A stretch of DNA of 64,000 bases from Cercis canadensis (GCA_003255065.1 QAOA01003577.1:922717-986716), one strand, 5' to 3'; positions 46,420 to 57,423 are shown, counted from the first letter of the stretch. A program made the numbers and translations. The notes: generated by a model from the sequence alone, not told the origin.

Positions 46420-47035
46420 GAGTGATTCTTCTGAATAATGTATATCTGCAAACTAATTACACATATAAGGCACACTTCAAACTATTTCCACAACTACGGT
46501 AGTTTTTTTTTTTACTTTTTCTCTTCAGTGTCGCATTTTGAACCGTAATGAGGAGTCGAATTTTCGTTTGAGGCTCCTTTAAGGAGCCGAATTTTGGCAT
46601 GTCAATTTTTTTTTTTTTTTAATTTTCAATGTGGGAGTCGAATTTTGGGATAGTAGGGAGCCGAATTTTGGCTTCCTCCTCCTTTAAGGAGCCGAATTTT
46701 GGCATGCAAAATTTTTTTTTTTTTTTAATTTTTGTACAGGGAGTCGAATTTTGGGATAGTGGGGAGCCGAATTTTGGCTCCCACCTCCCTTAAGGAGCCG
46801 AATTTCGGCATGGATAATTTTTTTTTTTTTTTTTTTAAAGAAGGGAGTCGAATTTTGGCAAAATTCGACTCCTTAAAGGAGCTTGAAATCAAAATGCGAC
46901 TCTCCATTGGGTTCAAAATGCGACACTGAAGAGAAAAAGTAAAAAAAAAAAACTACCGTAGTCGTGGAAATAGTTTGAAATATGCCTTATTTGTGTATTT
47001 AGTTTGTAGAAATGCATTATTCAGAAGAATCACTC
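46420..47035. mobile_element. 616-bp foldback element with internal ~105-bp tandem repeats
   Basis: Terminal inverted repeats of ~130 bp begin GAGTGATTCTTCTGAATAAT and end ATTATTCAGAAGAATCACTC. GATAATTCAT flanks both sides (46410-46419 and 47036-47045), a 9-10 bp target duplication of Mutator type. Between the arms lie tandem units starting GGAGTCGAATTTT at about 46552, 46634, 46739 and 46844. Each of the first three contains GGAGCCGAATTTTGGC, a TTTAAGGAGCCG or TTAAGGAGCCG phrase and a poly-T run of 14-18. The last unit holds a perfect 13-bp inverted repeat, GGAGTCGAATTTT with AAAATTCGACTCC. No transposase is present. Confidence 0.87.
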
Positions 47036-47310
47036 GATAATTCATATCAATAATTTTGTTATATATTATATTGTACTTTATGTTCTCGAATGAGAAGCAA
47101 AGTCATTGAGAAAGGCCGAAATTAAGCACTAGAAGATATTATAAGTTGATAACATGTACTATCGTATATGTACTATCTAGCATTTTTCATGTAAGTAGCA
47201 TTATTCAATCAACTAAGAAAAGAAATTGAAGATGCACTAATAGCTAGGAGGGGTGATATGCGTGGTATGCGTAACGTAGTAAGTAACTAAGAAAAGTTCC
47301 TTGTGCATTT

Positions 47311-47652
47311 GGGAATAAGCGCTGTGTGCATATGTGAGTCACAGCATCAATTAATATGTACTTGAAGGCATGAGCACAGTGTGGTGGTAACCTTTTCCTT
47401 AAAGATGGGGATATCTCCATTGGTAAACTATGGTAACTCCCTATTTCCCAAAGTGATAGTGAAATAAGAAAAGTAACCGAAGATGTAAGAAACGGGAACA
47501 ACCAGATTGTAGCAAAAACTAATTAATTAATTAATTTCTTAGTATATTTTGGAATATGCGCTGTGTGCATATGTGAGTCACAGGAATATGTACTTAAAGG
47601 CAAGAGTGACGGTGACCTTTTTCCTTCAAGATATGGAGATATCTCCATTGTT
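47311..47652. repeat. Two diverged copies of a ~110-bp sequence
   Basis: 47311-47423 and 47551-47651 share GCGCTGTGTGCATATGTGAG, ATATGTACTT(G/A)AAGGCA and GATATCTCCATTG, with indels between them. No N lies between the copies, so this is a real, older local duplication. It lies 0.5-0.8 kb upstream of the MIR166 TATA box. Confidence 0.75.
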
Positions 47653-48131
47653 GTTAGTATAACTTTTCTTTTTTGTGTATGTGACTCCAACGACCCCAAC
47701 TTTAATTTGATAATGATAAAAATGTCACTTGTGGAGGCCCATGTCTCTTGCCATGCTTTCCTTTTGGTCCTCCTCGTTATTTTCAGTGCTTCCCTTTAAC
47801 TCAGAGAGAGCCTGTAAAAGTCTCGACTCTAAGCAATCTCAGTTATACCCTTAGAACAAGACAACATCCATCCCTCCAAAAACCCACCAGACTTTTCATT
47901 ATTATATTCTTATAGTGACCTGTCTATCATGTTCTTTTCCACATTTACCTCTTTCTCTTTCTCTTTCTCTTTCTTCTTCCATCTACTCCCCCCCTTGTCT
48001 GTCCTCAATTTGATTTATTATTTAGTGGCGTATTGATTGGGAACTTGAGTGCTTGCAGGCCTTTGTTGCTTCTTGAACCTTGAGAAAGATAGATGCAGGC
48101 ACAAGGGAGAGGGTTTGTTTACTGTACAAGC

Positions 48132-48140
48132 TATATATAT
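48132..48140 (+). promoter_or_regulatory. Probable TATA box of the MIR166 gene
   Basis: TATATATAT follows CTGTACAAGC, ~300 bases before the hairpin, with CT-rich DNA upstream (CTCTTTCTCTTTCTCTTTC near 47950-47985). This position fits plant MIR166 promoters, but no transcript evidence is available. Confidence 0.5.
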
Positions 48141-48322
48141 GGGGTTGCTTGCAAGTGAAATCCATAATCCCTTTTTCCCCCCTTCTCTCTAATATTTGCT
48201 ATTCTTACTTTAATTTCGTGAGTGAGAGTGAGACAGAGTAAGATATCAAGCACTTTGAGTGCTTGGAGATTTCTTGCGAGGTCTATTTGGTGAATCATCC
48301 AAATATAGCTTCTTTGAAGAAG

Positions 48323-48361
48323 GAAAGGGGGTGTTGGGAATGAAGTTTGATCCGAAATCAT
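48323..48361 (+). repeat. Second copy of the MIR166 5' arm
   Basis: GGAAAGGGGGTGTTGGGAAT followed by GAAGTTTGATCCGAAATCA repeats the true 5' arm exactly 110 bases upstream. It could also pair with the single mature-miRNA arm, giving a longer alternative foldback. Confidence 0.85.
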
Positions 48362-48437
48362 TGTCTGTATTCCATTTTTGGTTATAACTTTGCTTGCAAA
48401 GTCTAGTTAATTCATTAAAAAGAAAGAGAGAGGAAAG

Positions 48438-48595
48438 GGGGTGTTTGGAATGAGGTTTGATCCAAGATCATCGTGATCATATCTTCTCTATCACCTTCCT
48501 TCTGTATTTTCCTTACTTGCATATGTTATATATCATATAACTTGATGCCTGACTTGGGACTGATCTCGGACCAGGCTTCATTCCTCACACCTAGC
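48438..48595 (+). ncRNA. MIR166: MIR166 precursor hairpin
   Basis: The 3' arm at 48566-48586 begins TCGGACCAGGCTTCATTCC and is the mature miR166 sequence, ending in TC where the common form ends CC. The 5' arm GGAATGAGGTTTGATCCAAG (star region, 48447-48467) pairs with it; 31 bases on each side (48440-48470 and 48561-48591) form a nearly complete duplex with G-U wobbles and one small mismatch near the base. The loop is about 90 bases, which is normal for plants. miR166 directs cleavage of class III HD-ZIP transcription factor mRNAs and so sets leaf polarity and meristem and vascular patterning. An extra copy of the 5' arm lies upstream at 48331-48360. Family identity is certain; the member number cannot be given. 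Confidence 0.93.
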
Positions 48596-49912
48596 TTTCC
48601 TTGTATTGTTGAAGTAATCAGAAAAGAAGCCAAAGGTAAGACTTCTTTTCTCCTCCAGATATTCTATCAGATCTATGTTGATGATAGGTTTTGCTTTCAT
48701 TTTGATCATATTGTCTAGCCAAGAGATCAATCTACAAATAATTAGTTTTTTTACGCGCTTGAATATTGGTTACAAAAGTTGGGTTTGTGGGGGTGGGGTT
48801 GATTGGGAGGTACTTAATCGTGAACTTCTCTTTTTCTGAAGAATGAAGAGATCATTATAATCAAGAAAAACCAACACTGTACATTTGGTGCAGCTTTTGA
48901 AGCTCAGAGCAGAAATATCTCAATCTATATATGCAAACTAATTATAGTTCTACTTATGGTCCTTTTGCTTTACCGTAGTTGAAGTATTTCACAAGACATG
49001 ATCCTCTTTGATACTTCATGAAAATTTCTAATTAATCAACTAATGGGGAAGAATTCATTGTTTCGTTTTATATAATCATTCATAACCATTCTCCAAGGTC
49101 CTTCTGCAGGCTAATGCAGATGAAACCAATCATTACTTTCGAGTGTCAGATAAAACAGACGCTCAATGTACTGCATAAAGCTTCAGTTGCTAATATTTTC
49201 CTTGAGCTTTTATTCGTTGTTGTTTCTTCTTTATTCTTTTCATGGTTTGAAAAAACATACATAAATTCCCTCTACTCTCTCTCTCTCTCTCGCATGTGAC
49301 CTGAGAAACCCTAGTTTCTAAACCCTCTTTTGTAAAAATGAATCTTATTTATGTGATGAACTATATTTCAAAGCTTGACATATGCTAGTAAGAGTTTTAT
49401 GAAAAACTGACATATTCCCCTCTGCCCTCAACATTGAACTGTCTCTGCTTTTCTTCTCCCTCTCTAAGAGAAGGGAAGAAATTAACGTTAACTTGATAAA
49501 GAGGTTTATATATATTATGAGCCTCTCTCTCATATGCATGTGGCTTACTTTCTAGGTATCAATGCATGACACAACCAGCTTAGCTCATTTATAAATTATA
49601 TATAGCTGCATATCATTTATTAAGAAGGAAATTATATATATACGGCAATATATACAAGGGTACTGTACTTCCCCTTTCTGAGCTGAAAGGGCTGCAGCAC
49701 TGTCGCTGATGAAGTCATAGTCTATTGGAGGGAACTACTCGTATTGTTCACTGTATGAGGTAATGGAATCTCCCTGCCTTCACAGTTTGCTTTGCTTGCT
49801 ACACACCCTCTCCCTCACAGAGCAATGTTTCATTCAGATTCCTTTGGCACAATATATATTATATAGTTTGCTGATGTTAAAATTTTTTTTTTTTAATTTT
49901 TTTTTTTTTTTT

Positions 49913-49913
49913 N
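49913..49913. other. Single-N assembly join inside a poly-T run
   Basis: The N lies within long T-runs (about 49883-49917). Run length is unreliable. Confidence 0.8.
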
Positions 49914-52900
49914 TTTTTGTGTGTGTTGTGGCGCAGAGGTGCACATATATAATATACGAGTAAGATGCATGCTTGTTATGGATAAATTAATAATTTACTG
50001 AATTTTATGCGTTCCCTTTTCTTATTTCATCCTACATGAATAGAAAATTACTTCGTCAAAACTTGTTCTTTAAGTGCGTGGCAAAGGCTACCACGTGAAA
50101 AAGAACTGCTTCACAAAGTTAAGGCGTGAAGTGAGTTAAAACTAAAACTCAGTCTCACTTTTAAGAAAGAACTTAACTTAATTACATATTTGGAACTGCA
50201 GGCATGCATTAGGTTTTCTTGTTACATGCAGTGTTAAATAGTCTATGATCAGACTCATAATGTTCTCTTTCAACCTACATTCATGGTTGTCTTGATTAAT
50301 TTTGGACTTCGTGAATGACATGCCTGAGATCTTGACAAGTTCGGTTTTAACTTATGGTAGCTGAATATTCTATAAAGTGAACCCTTATAAACTACTACGA
50401 GTTAAATAATATGATTGTTTAAGGGATATTACGTCATATACTATGTATATGATTAAGGAATTTAATTCATAATGAATTCTATAAAAGCATTCAGCCTTTA
50501 GAGGTCATGTAAGTTGATCTATATATATAAATTCTTTTAATCGTAGTATATAGTTTACTCTATAAGATGTCTTACATGAAAAATGGTCGTGTTATTATTT
50601 TCATCTATACATACCTCACAACCTGTCATCACTATTAATCTAAACTACAAAAATTTGAAATTAGACTCATTTAAATCTTGTTTAGTGTGCAATTCAGATT
50701 TTATACCACTCTTTGTATGTATGTGACTGTGGGTGGACAAACTCTTGTTCATGCAAAATGCATCGAACGATAGCGTTATCTATGGGCTCAAATGACCCGT
50801 TGGCCCGATTGCACCAACTCTCTCAACGTCAATTTCTACTCCACACTCCACACTAGTATATATGCCCCCCTGCCAACAACACTAAAAACTAGAAACGCAA
50901 GAAAATGGTATGAATATTATACTGTTGCATGCCATCTCTCTAGCAGATATAGTAAGACAATTAATTAGTGTCTCTCGCCATATATCCTAACTATCTAATA
51001 AGCTGAATTTGTGTTCAGAACTTATAATATCCACCTTTTTTTTTTCCTCTAAAGAAAGGGGAAGGAGCCATAACTATAATTAGCAACACGATTAGATTGG
51101 TGGAGGGAGTGGCACTTACTAGCTATCGCATCCTTCTATTTATAAGTGATTTTTTATTTTTTTAAATTTTTTACGAGATGGTTCTCACACATTTGACGTG
51201 AGACTAATCCCCGCTTAAGCTTCAACATACCTTGATCAATAGAGTGATTTATAATTATTTGAAAGAGACTCTTAATTTCAATTGACTCAAATAACACACA
51301 ATGTAATACTCTTATTTATATTAACATATAAAAAAATTTAGACACACTAACATTAACTCTCAACATTTTTACCTAGAAAAAAAAAAACACTTGACATTAA
51401 CTCTAAATACATAAAACAAGATATTATCTTACTAATTAAAACACTTACATTCAAATAAATTTAACACTTAAAATCTTAAAAGTCTAATACAAGAACAACT
51501 AATAAATTTTAAATTATTATTTCTAACAGAAGGTTATATAACCCTTGAATTTCATTTTAAAATTGCGGTCAGACTATAAACACAACTCTGATGCAAATAT
51601 ATACAGGAACCAAATAATATATATAATTCAACGTACGCGTGCCTCCTACATATAAATAATATTAAATAGATATTTTTTTTAATTTGTTTTTTGTTTGACG
51701 ATCTAAGCATGGTTAATATTAAATTGAACATAAATTCAAAACAGTGAGGGACAAGACAACTCTAATTAAATGATTTGTGTTGTTTTCTTTTCCTTTGGAC
51801 TCTCTATTTCCCCTTTTTTCATCATCATAACGTATATACTATTTACAGTGATCTTTTGAATTCTTAGCAGAAAAGAACGCGGAAACATGCATTTGGTGGA
51901 ACCGACTCCTCCATTTTCAAACCCCTCTTAGCTAGTCATTGGTTTTTGTTCCCTGCTATACACACAAGATCCACCTAGCTACTATGCTATTAATTCTTTA
52001 AAGTCATTGCCCTCTTTATTTATGGCTCAAACTAGCTTTAATTATATATGAGTAGATATATATTATGCAAGACTGAAATTCTTCTAATTTATCATGCTCT
52101 CGTTTTGACAAATTAAAAATTATAATTAAAGTTATATTGATTCAATTTTATATATCCTTATCAAATGTTGAACGAAACATACTGAGTTAATATGTTCAGT
52201 CGAACTGTTCCACCATGACACTACATTAAAGCAGCAAAAAGGAATTAGATTATCCAAACTAGCGCATGGTGGCTAGCGTATAATTTTCAAATTCACTTGT
52301 GAAGCGTAATTAATTTTATTGTCTACTTGAATATTCTGTCTCTGTATGATATTTTGTATGAGACTAATTTTTGTTCAAGTTTTGACATGTTTTAACTATT
52401 AGTACTTCCTATAATACAATACAATAGTTGCATTCATAATTGAACTAGTATCTCTATTGAAATTAGTAACTCCACTTAAATTTTATTTATTTAACTCAAA
52501 TATAGTGATTGCACAACTATGTATGTATACATGAATTGTACATAAGTAAAACTATGAGCACATATAGAAGCCTGGCGTGCCATCACTTGCAGTTGCAACC
52601 CCCACTTGCATATATAGCAAGAGCTGGTCCAGTAGATGAGATCAACAAAGATCCTAGAAATGTGTGAAAAGGTGTAGCTACTGTCTTATATATATCTTTG
52701 TAAAATCTACAAATTTATAATAAAGCTGTATGGAGTGACCTAAACCATATGGTCGGTGTCATAAAAGCCACTGATCTTGCAAGAAAAAGCTTCCCCGCCA
52801 TCCCCATTTCTTGGTCGACTTCCAGTCATATAAAACCTTTAAATACCTCACTCTCTAATCTCTATCATCATGGCATGGGACGGCCAAAAAGCAAAGGTAA

Positions 52901-53049
52901 TATTTGTCAAAGAATCTTCATTCTTAAGAAAATAGATAACTAGAAAAAGAAACTATTATCCTAACAAGCAAAGAGCAAAGCAAAGCAAAGCACCAGAAAA
53001 ATATTGGAATCGGAGAGACGGTACCCACAAAACTACAAAGGTCTAAAGG

Positions 53050-53050
53050 N
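53050..53050. other. Single-N assembly join with ~152-bp overlap, in the QUIRKY-like promoter
   Basis: 52899-53049 and 53051-53204 match (GGTAATATTTGTCAAAGAAT ... GGTCTAAAGG), differing at AAAAAG versus GAGAGAG. The apparent promoter duplication is probably false. Confidence 0.85.
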
Positions 53051-53594
53051 GGTAATATTTGTCAAAGAATCTTCATTCTTAAGAAAATAGATAACTAGAG
53101 AGAGAAACTATTATCCTAACAAGCAAAGAGCAAAGCAAAGCAAAGCACCAGAAAAATATTGGAATCGGAGAGACGGTACCCACAAAACTACAAAGGTCTA
53201 AAGGTGCTTGCAGATCAAGTTAGCACCTTTAGGGTCTAGCTTCCATCTTTTTCTAACCATACAACTAAGCATTCCATTATTCTTTTTTTTTTTTTCTACT
53301 GTAAGTAATATGCTCCTTTTAGTTATTAAATAAATAAGAAATATAATTAATTAAACGCGCAGACGATAATAAAAATACGTAACTCCTTAATTTCTTATTC
53401 TCTTTTTTAGTTGTAACATTATATAAATGGCATCAGGAAGCTCCAGGCATTCTTCTTTCTCTCCCTTCAAACTTAGCGTTCTGCAGCTTCACATTAATTA
53501 CGATTTGGCATGCAGGTCATGAGATAGAGGCCAAATAACTCATCGTTCTGGTGGCAGCAACACTGGTAAGTAATTAAACAGAAAAAAGAAAGGA

Positions 53595-56500
53595 ATGGGC
53601 ACAGCTAGGAAACTTATAGTAGAGATCGTGGACGCTCGCAATCTTCTACCCAAAGATGGGCACGGCACTTCGAGCCCATATGTGGTGGTTAATTTCTACG
53701 GGCAACGAAAAAAGACTCATACTGCGATTCGTGACTTGAACCCCACGTGGAATGCAACGCTGGCGTTTGATGTTGGTATGCCTTCTGACATTTTCGGTGA
53801 TATGCTTGAGGTTGATGTTTATCATGACAAGAATCACGGACCCACTCGACGGAACAACTTTCTGGGTCGGATTCGGTTGAGCTCTACTCAGTTTGTACGT
53901 AAAGGTGAGGAAGCCTTGATTTATTTTCCCTTGGAGAAGAAGAGTTTACTTAGTTGGATTCAAGGTGAGATTGGCTTGAAAATCTACTATGTCGATGAGG
54001 AGATTCCACCCCCACCGCCGCCGCAGCCACCAGCACCTGCGGAGGAAGTGAAGCCCGATGCACCACCACCAGAATCAGAGTCAAAGCCACCGGCTGAAGC
54101 TGCAGCACCGCCAGAATCAGAGTCTGGAGGGGTTGCAGAGTCACCTGCGCCTCCGCCGCAAGCGGATCAACCTCCACCGGAAGGTAACAAGCCTAGTGAA
54201 GAACCACCTGCTGCCGAAAAATCTGAAGCTCCAGCACCAGAGGATGCGGCTCCTGAATCAGAAAAGCCACCCGAGCCCAAGCCACCACAACCGCCAAAAG
54301 AAGAAAATTCGGATCAAGTGGATCCAGCTCCACCGATAGGTCCCATGCACCCTGATGCTAATGCTAATTTCGAGATGATGGCAGCGTCCGTATCTAAATC
54401 AGGTTCTGAAATCAGATTCGGTGGAATCAGCGGTCCACAACCAATCAGAAGGGCTGCATCAACGGCAAGCTTTACATCAGACGCGTCAGATATCACTTGT
54501 ATGGAACGGTGTTCGTTTGATCTGGTTGAGAAGATGCACTACCTCTTCATTCGGGTAGTGAAAGCGCGATACTTGCCCACCAATGGTCAACCGGTTGTGA
54601 GAATAGCAGTTTCCGGTGAGCAGGTGACGTCCAAGCCTGCGCGTAAAACCACCTTATTCGAATGGGACCAGACATTTGCTTTCGGCCGCGACGCACCCGA
54701 ATCTTCCTCCCTCCTTGAAGTCTCCGTGTGGGACCGATCATCCATTGCATCCCACGTGGCAGGTCACAGTTTTCTCGGTGGACTTTGTTTCGACGTGTCA
54801 GAAATCCCTCTGCGGGATCCACCCGACAGCCCTCTTGCCCCACAATGGTACAGGCTGGAAGATGGCGGGGCCCACTATGGCGATCTCATGCTTGCCACGT
54901 GGGTAGGTACCCAAGCTGACGAGGCATTCCCTGACGCATGGAAAACGGACACAGCTGGTCATGTGAACTCCCGAGCCAAAGTCTACCAATCCCCGAAGTT
55001 GTGGTACCTCAGAGCCACTGTGCTTGAAGCCCAAGACATACTGCCGCTGACAGCATTAAAGGAAGCATCGTTTCAGGTGAGAGCTCAACTGGGATTTCAA
55101 GTGCTAAAATCAAAAGTCTCGGTTACTCGCAACGGCACCGCTTCATGGAACGAAGACTTCATTTTCGTAGCCGCGGAGCCTTTCAGCGACCAGCTTGTTT
55201 TCTCTCTTGAAAACCGACAACCTAAAGCACCGGTAACAATGGGTGTAGTCAGAATACCTCTTACTGCTATTGAAAGAAGGGTGGATGACCGTAATATGGC
55301 TTCACGTTGGTTTAGCTTCGAGGAACCCAACGACGAGAAGAGGGTTTACAAGGGTAGGGTCCACCTGCGTCTGTGCTTCGATGGAGGGTATCATGTGATG
55401 GATGAGGCCGCTCACGTGTGCAGCGATTACCGTCCCACTGCAAGGCAGCTTTGGAAGCCTCCGGTTGGTACAGTTGAACTAGGCATCATCGGTTGCAAGA
55501 ATTTGATACCCATGAAAACGGTGAACGGTAAAAGCTCCACAGATGGCTACTGTGTTGCCAAATACGGCAACAAATGGGTACGTACCCGAACCGTTTCAGA
55601 TAGCTTGGAGCCCAAATGGAATGAGCAGTACACTTGGAAAGTGTTCGATCCTTGCACTGTTTTGACCATTGGAGTTTTTGATAGCTGGGGAGACGTATTT
55701 GAAGGGGATAGTCCTAAAGAATCTACGAGACCCGATTTTCGGATTGGAAAGGTACGAGTTCGTATATCTACGTTGCAAACGGGTCGGGTGTATAGGAATT
55801 TGTACCCGTTACTCGTTCTCACGCATACGGGTATGAAGAAGATGGGTGAAATAGAGATCGCAATACGATTCATTAAAGCAACTCAAACGTTAGATTTCCT
55901 CCATGTGTACTCACAGCCAATGCTGCCGTTGATGCATCACATTAAGCCCCTCGGGCTAGTTCAGCAAGAGGTGTTGAGGAACACAGCTGTTAAGATCGTG
56001 GCCGGACACTTGTCAAGATCAGAGCCACCTTTGAGAAGAGAAGTTGTGCTTTACATGCTTGATGCCGACTCACACAACTTCAGCATGAGGAAGGTACGCG
56101 CAAATTGGTATAGGATCATCAACGTGGTTGCTGGAGTGATAGACATCGTACGGTGGATAGAAGATACACGAGGGTGGAAGAATCCGACGGCTACGATCCT
56201 TGTACATGCATTGCTGGTTATGCTAGTGTGGTTCCCGGATTTAATCATACCCACATTGGCATTCTATCTTTTCGTGGTTGGTGCATGGAATTACAGGTTC
56301 CGATCAAGGGACCCACTTCCACACTTTGATCCGAAAATCTCTCTGGCTGAGATTGTGGATCGTGAGGAGTTGGATGAGGAATTTGATACAGTGCCGAGTA
56401 CTAGATCATCAGAGGTGGTACGTGCGAGATATGATAAGCTGCGCACGCTGGGGGCACGTGTGCAAACAGTGCTGGGAGATTTTGCAACGCAAGGTGAGCG

Positions 56501-56720
56501 TGTGCAAGCATTGGTGACGTGGCGTGATCCCCGTGCGACAGGGATATTTGTCGGGTTGTGTTTTGTGGTAGCGCTGATACTGTATTTGGTGCCCTCGAAG
56601 ATGGTGGCGATGGCTTTTGGGTTCTACTATATGCGCCATCCCCTTTTCCGTGATCGGATGCCATCACCGGCTCTCAACTTCTTTAGAAGGCTTCCTTCAA
56701 TGTCAGATCGAATCATGTAG
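53595..56720 (+). CDS. QUIRKY-type MCTP (four C2 domains, C-terminal membrane domain)
   Basis: A single uninterrupted frame of 1041 residues, intronless as usual for plant MCTPs. C2A covers ~5-133 (KLIVEIVDARNLLPKDGHGTSS ... GEIGLKIYY). A Pro/Glu/Ala-rich linker follows at ~136-250. The other C2 domains lie at ~315-435 (RVVKARYLPTN), ~470-595 (LRATVLEAQDILPL) and ~624-760 (GTVELGIIGCKNLIP, SSTDGYCVAKYG). The C-terminal PRT_C region has two hydrophobic segments, ~865-897 and ~982-1013, and ends FFRRLPSMSDRIM. These features match QUIRKY and its closest relative MCTP16, which anchor in the endoplasmic reticulum at plasmodesmata; QUIRKY works with the receptor STRUBBELIG in tissue morphogenesis. 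Which of the two this is cannot be settled by eye. The start is the first ATG after an in-frame stop. Confidence 0.93.
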   Translation: MGTARKLIVEIVDARNLLPKDGHGTSSPYVVVNFYGQRKKTHTAIRDLNPTWNATLAFDVGMPSDIFGDMLEVDVYHDKNHGPTRRNNFLGRIRLSSTQFVRKGEEALIYFPLEKKSLLSWIQGEIGLKIYYVDEEIPPPPPPQPPAPAEEVKPDAPPPESESKPPAEAAAPPESESGGVAESPAPPPQADQPPPEGNKPSEEPPAAEKSEAPAPEDAAPESEKPPEPKPPQPPKEENSDQVDPAPPIGPMHPDANANFEMMAASVSKSGSEIRFGGISGPQPIRRAASTASFTSDASDITCMERCSFDLVEKMHYLFIRVVKARYLPTNGQPVVRIAVSGEQVTSKPARKTTLFEWDQTFAFGRDAPESSSLLEVSVWDRSSIASHVAGHSFLGGLCFDVSEIPLRDPPDSPLAPQWYRLEDGGAHYGDLMLATWVGTQADEAFPDAWKTDTAGHVNSRAKVYQSPKLWYLRATVLEAQDILPLTALKEASFQVRAQLGFQVLKSKVSVTRNGTASWNEDFIFVAAEPFSDQLVFSLENRQPKAPVTMGVVRIPLTAIERRVDDRNMASRWFSFEEPNDEKRVYKGRVHLRLCFDGGYHVMDEAAHVCSDYRPTARQLWKPPVGTVELGIIGCKNLIPMKTVNGKSSTDGYCVAKYGNKWVRTRTVSDSLEPKWNEQYTWKVFDPCTVLTIGVFDSWGDVFEGDSPKESTRPDFRIGKVRVRISTLQTGRVYRNLYPLLVLTHTGMKKMGEIEIAIRFIKATQTLDFLHVYSQPMLPLMHHIKPLGLVQQEVLRNTAVKIVAGHLSRSEPPLRREVVLYMLDADSHNFSMRKVRANWYRIINVVAGVIDIVRWIEDTRGWKNPTATILVHALLVMLVWFPDLIIPTLAFYLFVVGAWNYRFRSRDPLPHFDPKISLAEIVDREELDEEFDTVPSTRSSEVVRARYDKLRTLGARVQTVLGDFATQGERVQALVTWRDPRATGIFVGLCFVVALILYLVPSKMVAMAFGFYYMRHPLFRDRMPSPALNFFRRLPSMSDRIM

Positions 56721-57166
56721 ATTTTTCTTTATTTTAAACTATTAAAATTAAAATAATTTAATGACAATGTAGAAGTTATTTTATAACGAGGTTTCTCAAA
56801 TATTAAGAAATATATAATAATTTTTTGATATGATAATATTATAATTATTAATATAAAAAATAATTAATTTCATATTAAAAATAAATATTTTTACATTAAT
56901 AATTATGATATCATATCAAAATAATATTATATATTTTACTGACATAATAAAATGTCTGAATTATAAATATAATATTTTTTAATGAAACAAAAGAATTATA
57001 AATAAATAAACTTAAATATAATTTTATTTTTTATTTTAATAAAATAAACAATTTATTTTTTTTTAAAAAATAATTTAAATTTTTTATTTTAACAAAAATT
57101 ATAATTTTAGTCTTTCGTCTCTTGAACTTTAAAAGCTAACAGATTTCAGATAAAAAATAAATTACT
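56721..57166. other. 3' flank of the QUIRKY-like gene, very AT-rich
   Basis: Dense A/T runs and ATATAATA phrases in low-complexity sequence. The 3' UTR end is not visible. Confidence 0.5.
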
Positions 57167-57423
57167 AATTTGGGCCAAAAGAAATTACTAAGATACCAAC
57201 ATATATCTAGAATATTTATTTGGTTTAATTATAATTTTAAGGGTTGTTATTTTATATTATATTTTGTTAATGTTATATTTTATTTAATATGTAAATATAA
57301 TATAAATTATATTATTTTTAATTAATATAAAATATAAAATAAATATAAAAATAACTACCCTTAAAATTATAATTAAACCAAATAAATATTTGGTATCTTA
57401 GTAATTTCTTTTGGCCCAAATTT
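57167..57423. repeat. ~257-bp near-perfect palindrome (MITE-like hairpin)
   Basis: The left arm AATTTGGGCCAAAAGAAATT ... GGTTTAATTATAATTTTAAG is inverted on the right as CTTAAAATTATAATTAAACC ... AATTTCTTTTGGCCCAAATT. The left arm has a ~12-base insertion (ACATATATCTAG) missing on the right. Inner ends resemble the terminus of the 45455-46006 element (GGTTTAATTA(C/T)AATTTT). No clear target duplication was found. Confidence 0.8.

Larger units (their letters stand above)
48601..53594. other. Long intergenic region between MIR166 and the QUIRKY-like gene
   Basis: AT-rich throughout. It includes the rest of the MIR166 transcript and, near the right end, the promoter and leader of the QUIRKY-like gene. 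A CT run at 49275-49292 is followed by AAACCCTA (49306-49313), a telo-box-type motif. A GACGTGAGACTAATCC phrase at 51199 resembles plant dispersed-repeat sequence, but I could not define an element. No coding region is seen. Confidence 0.5.

Noticed and set aside
46552-46880. Regularly spaced repeats that could suggest a CRISPR-like array
   Set aside because: The units include poly-T runs and no unique spacers. They lie between transposon inverted repeats in a plant nuclear genome.
48131-48718. Open frames around the MIR166 hairpin
   Set aside because: They cover the primary miRNA transcript and lack family features. The RNA hairpin explains the conservation.
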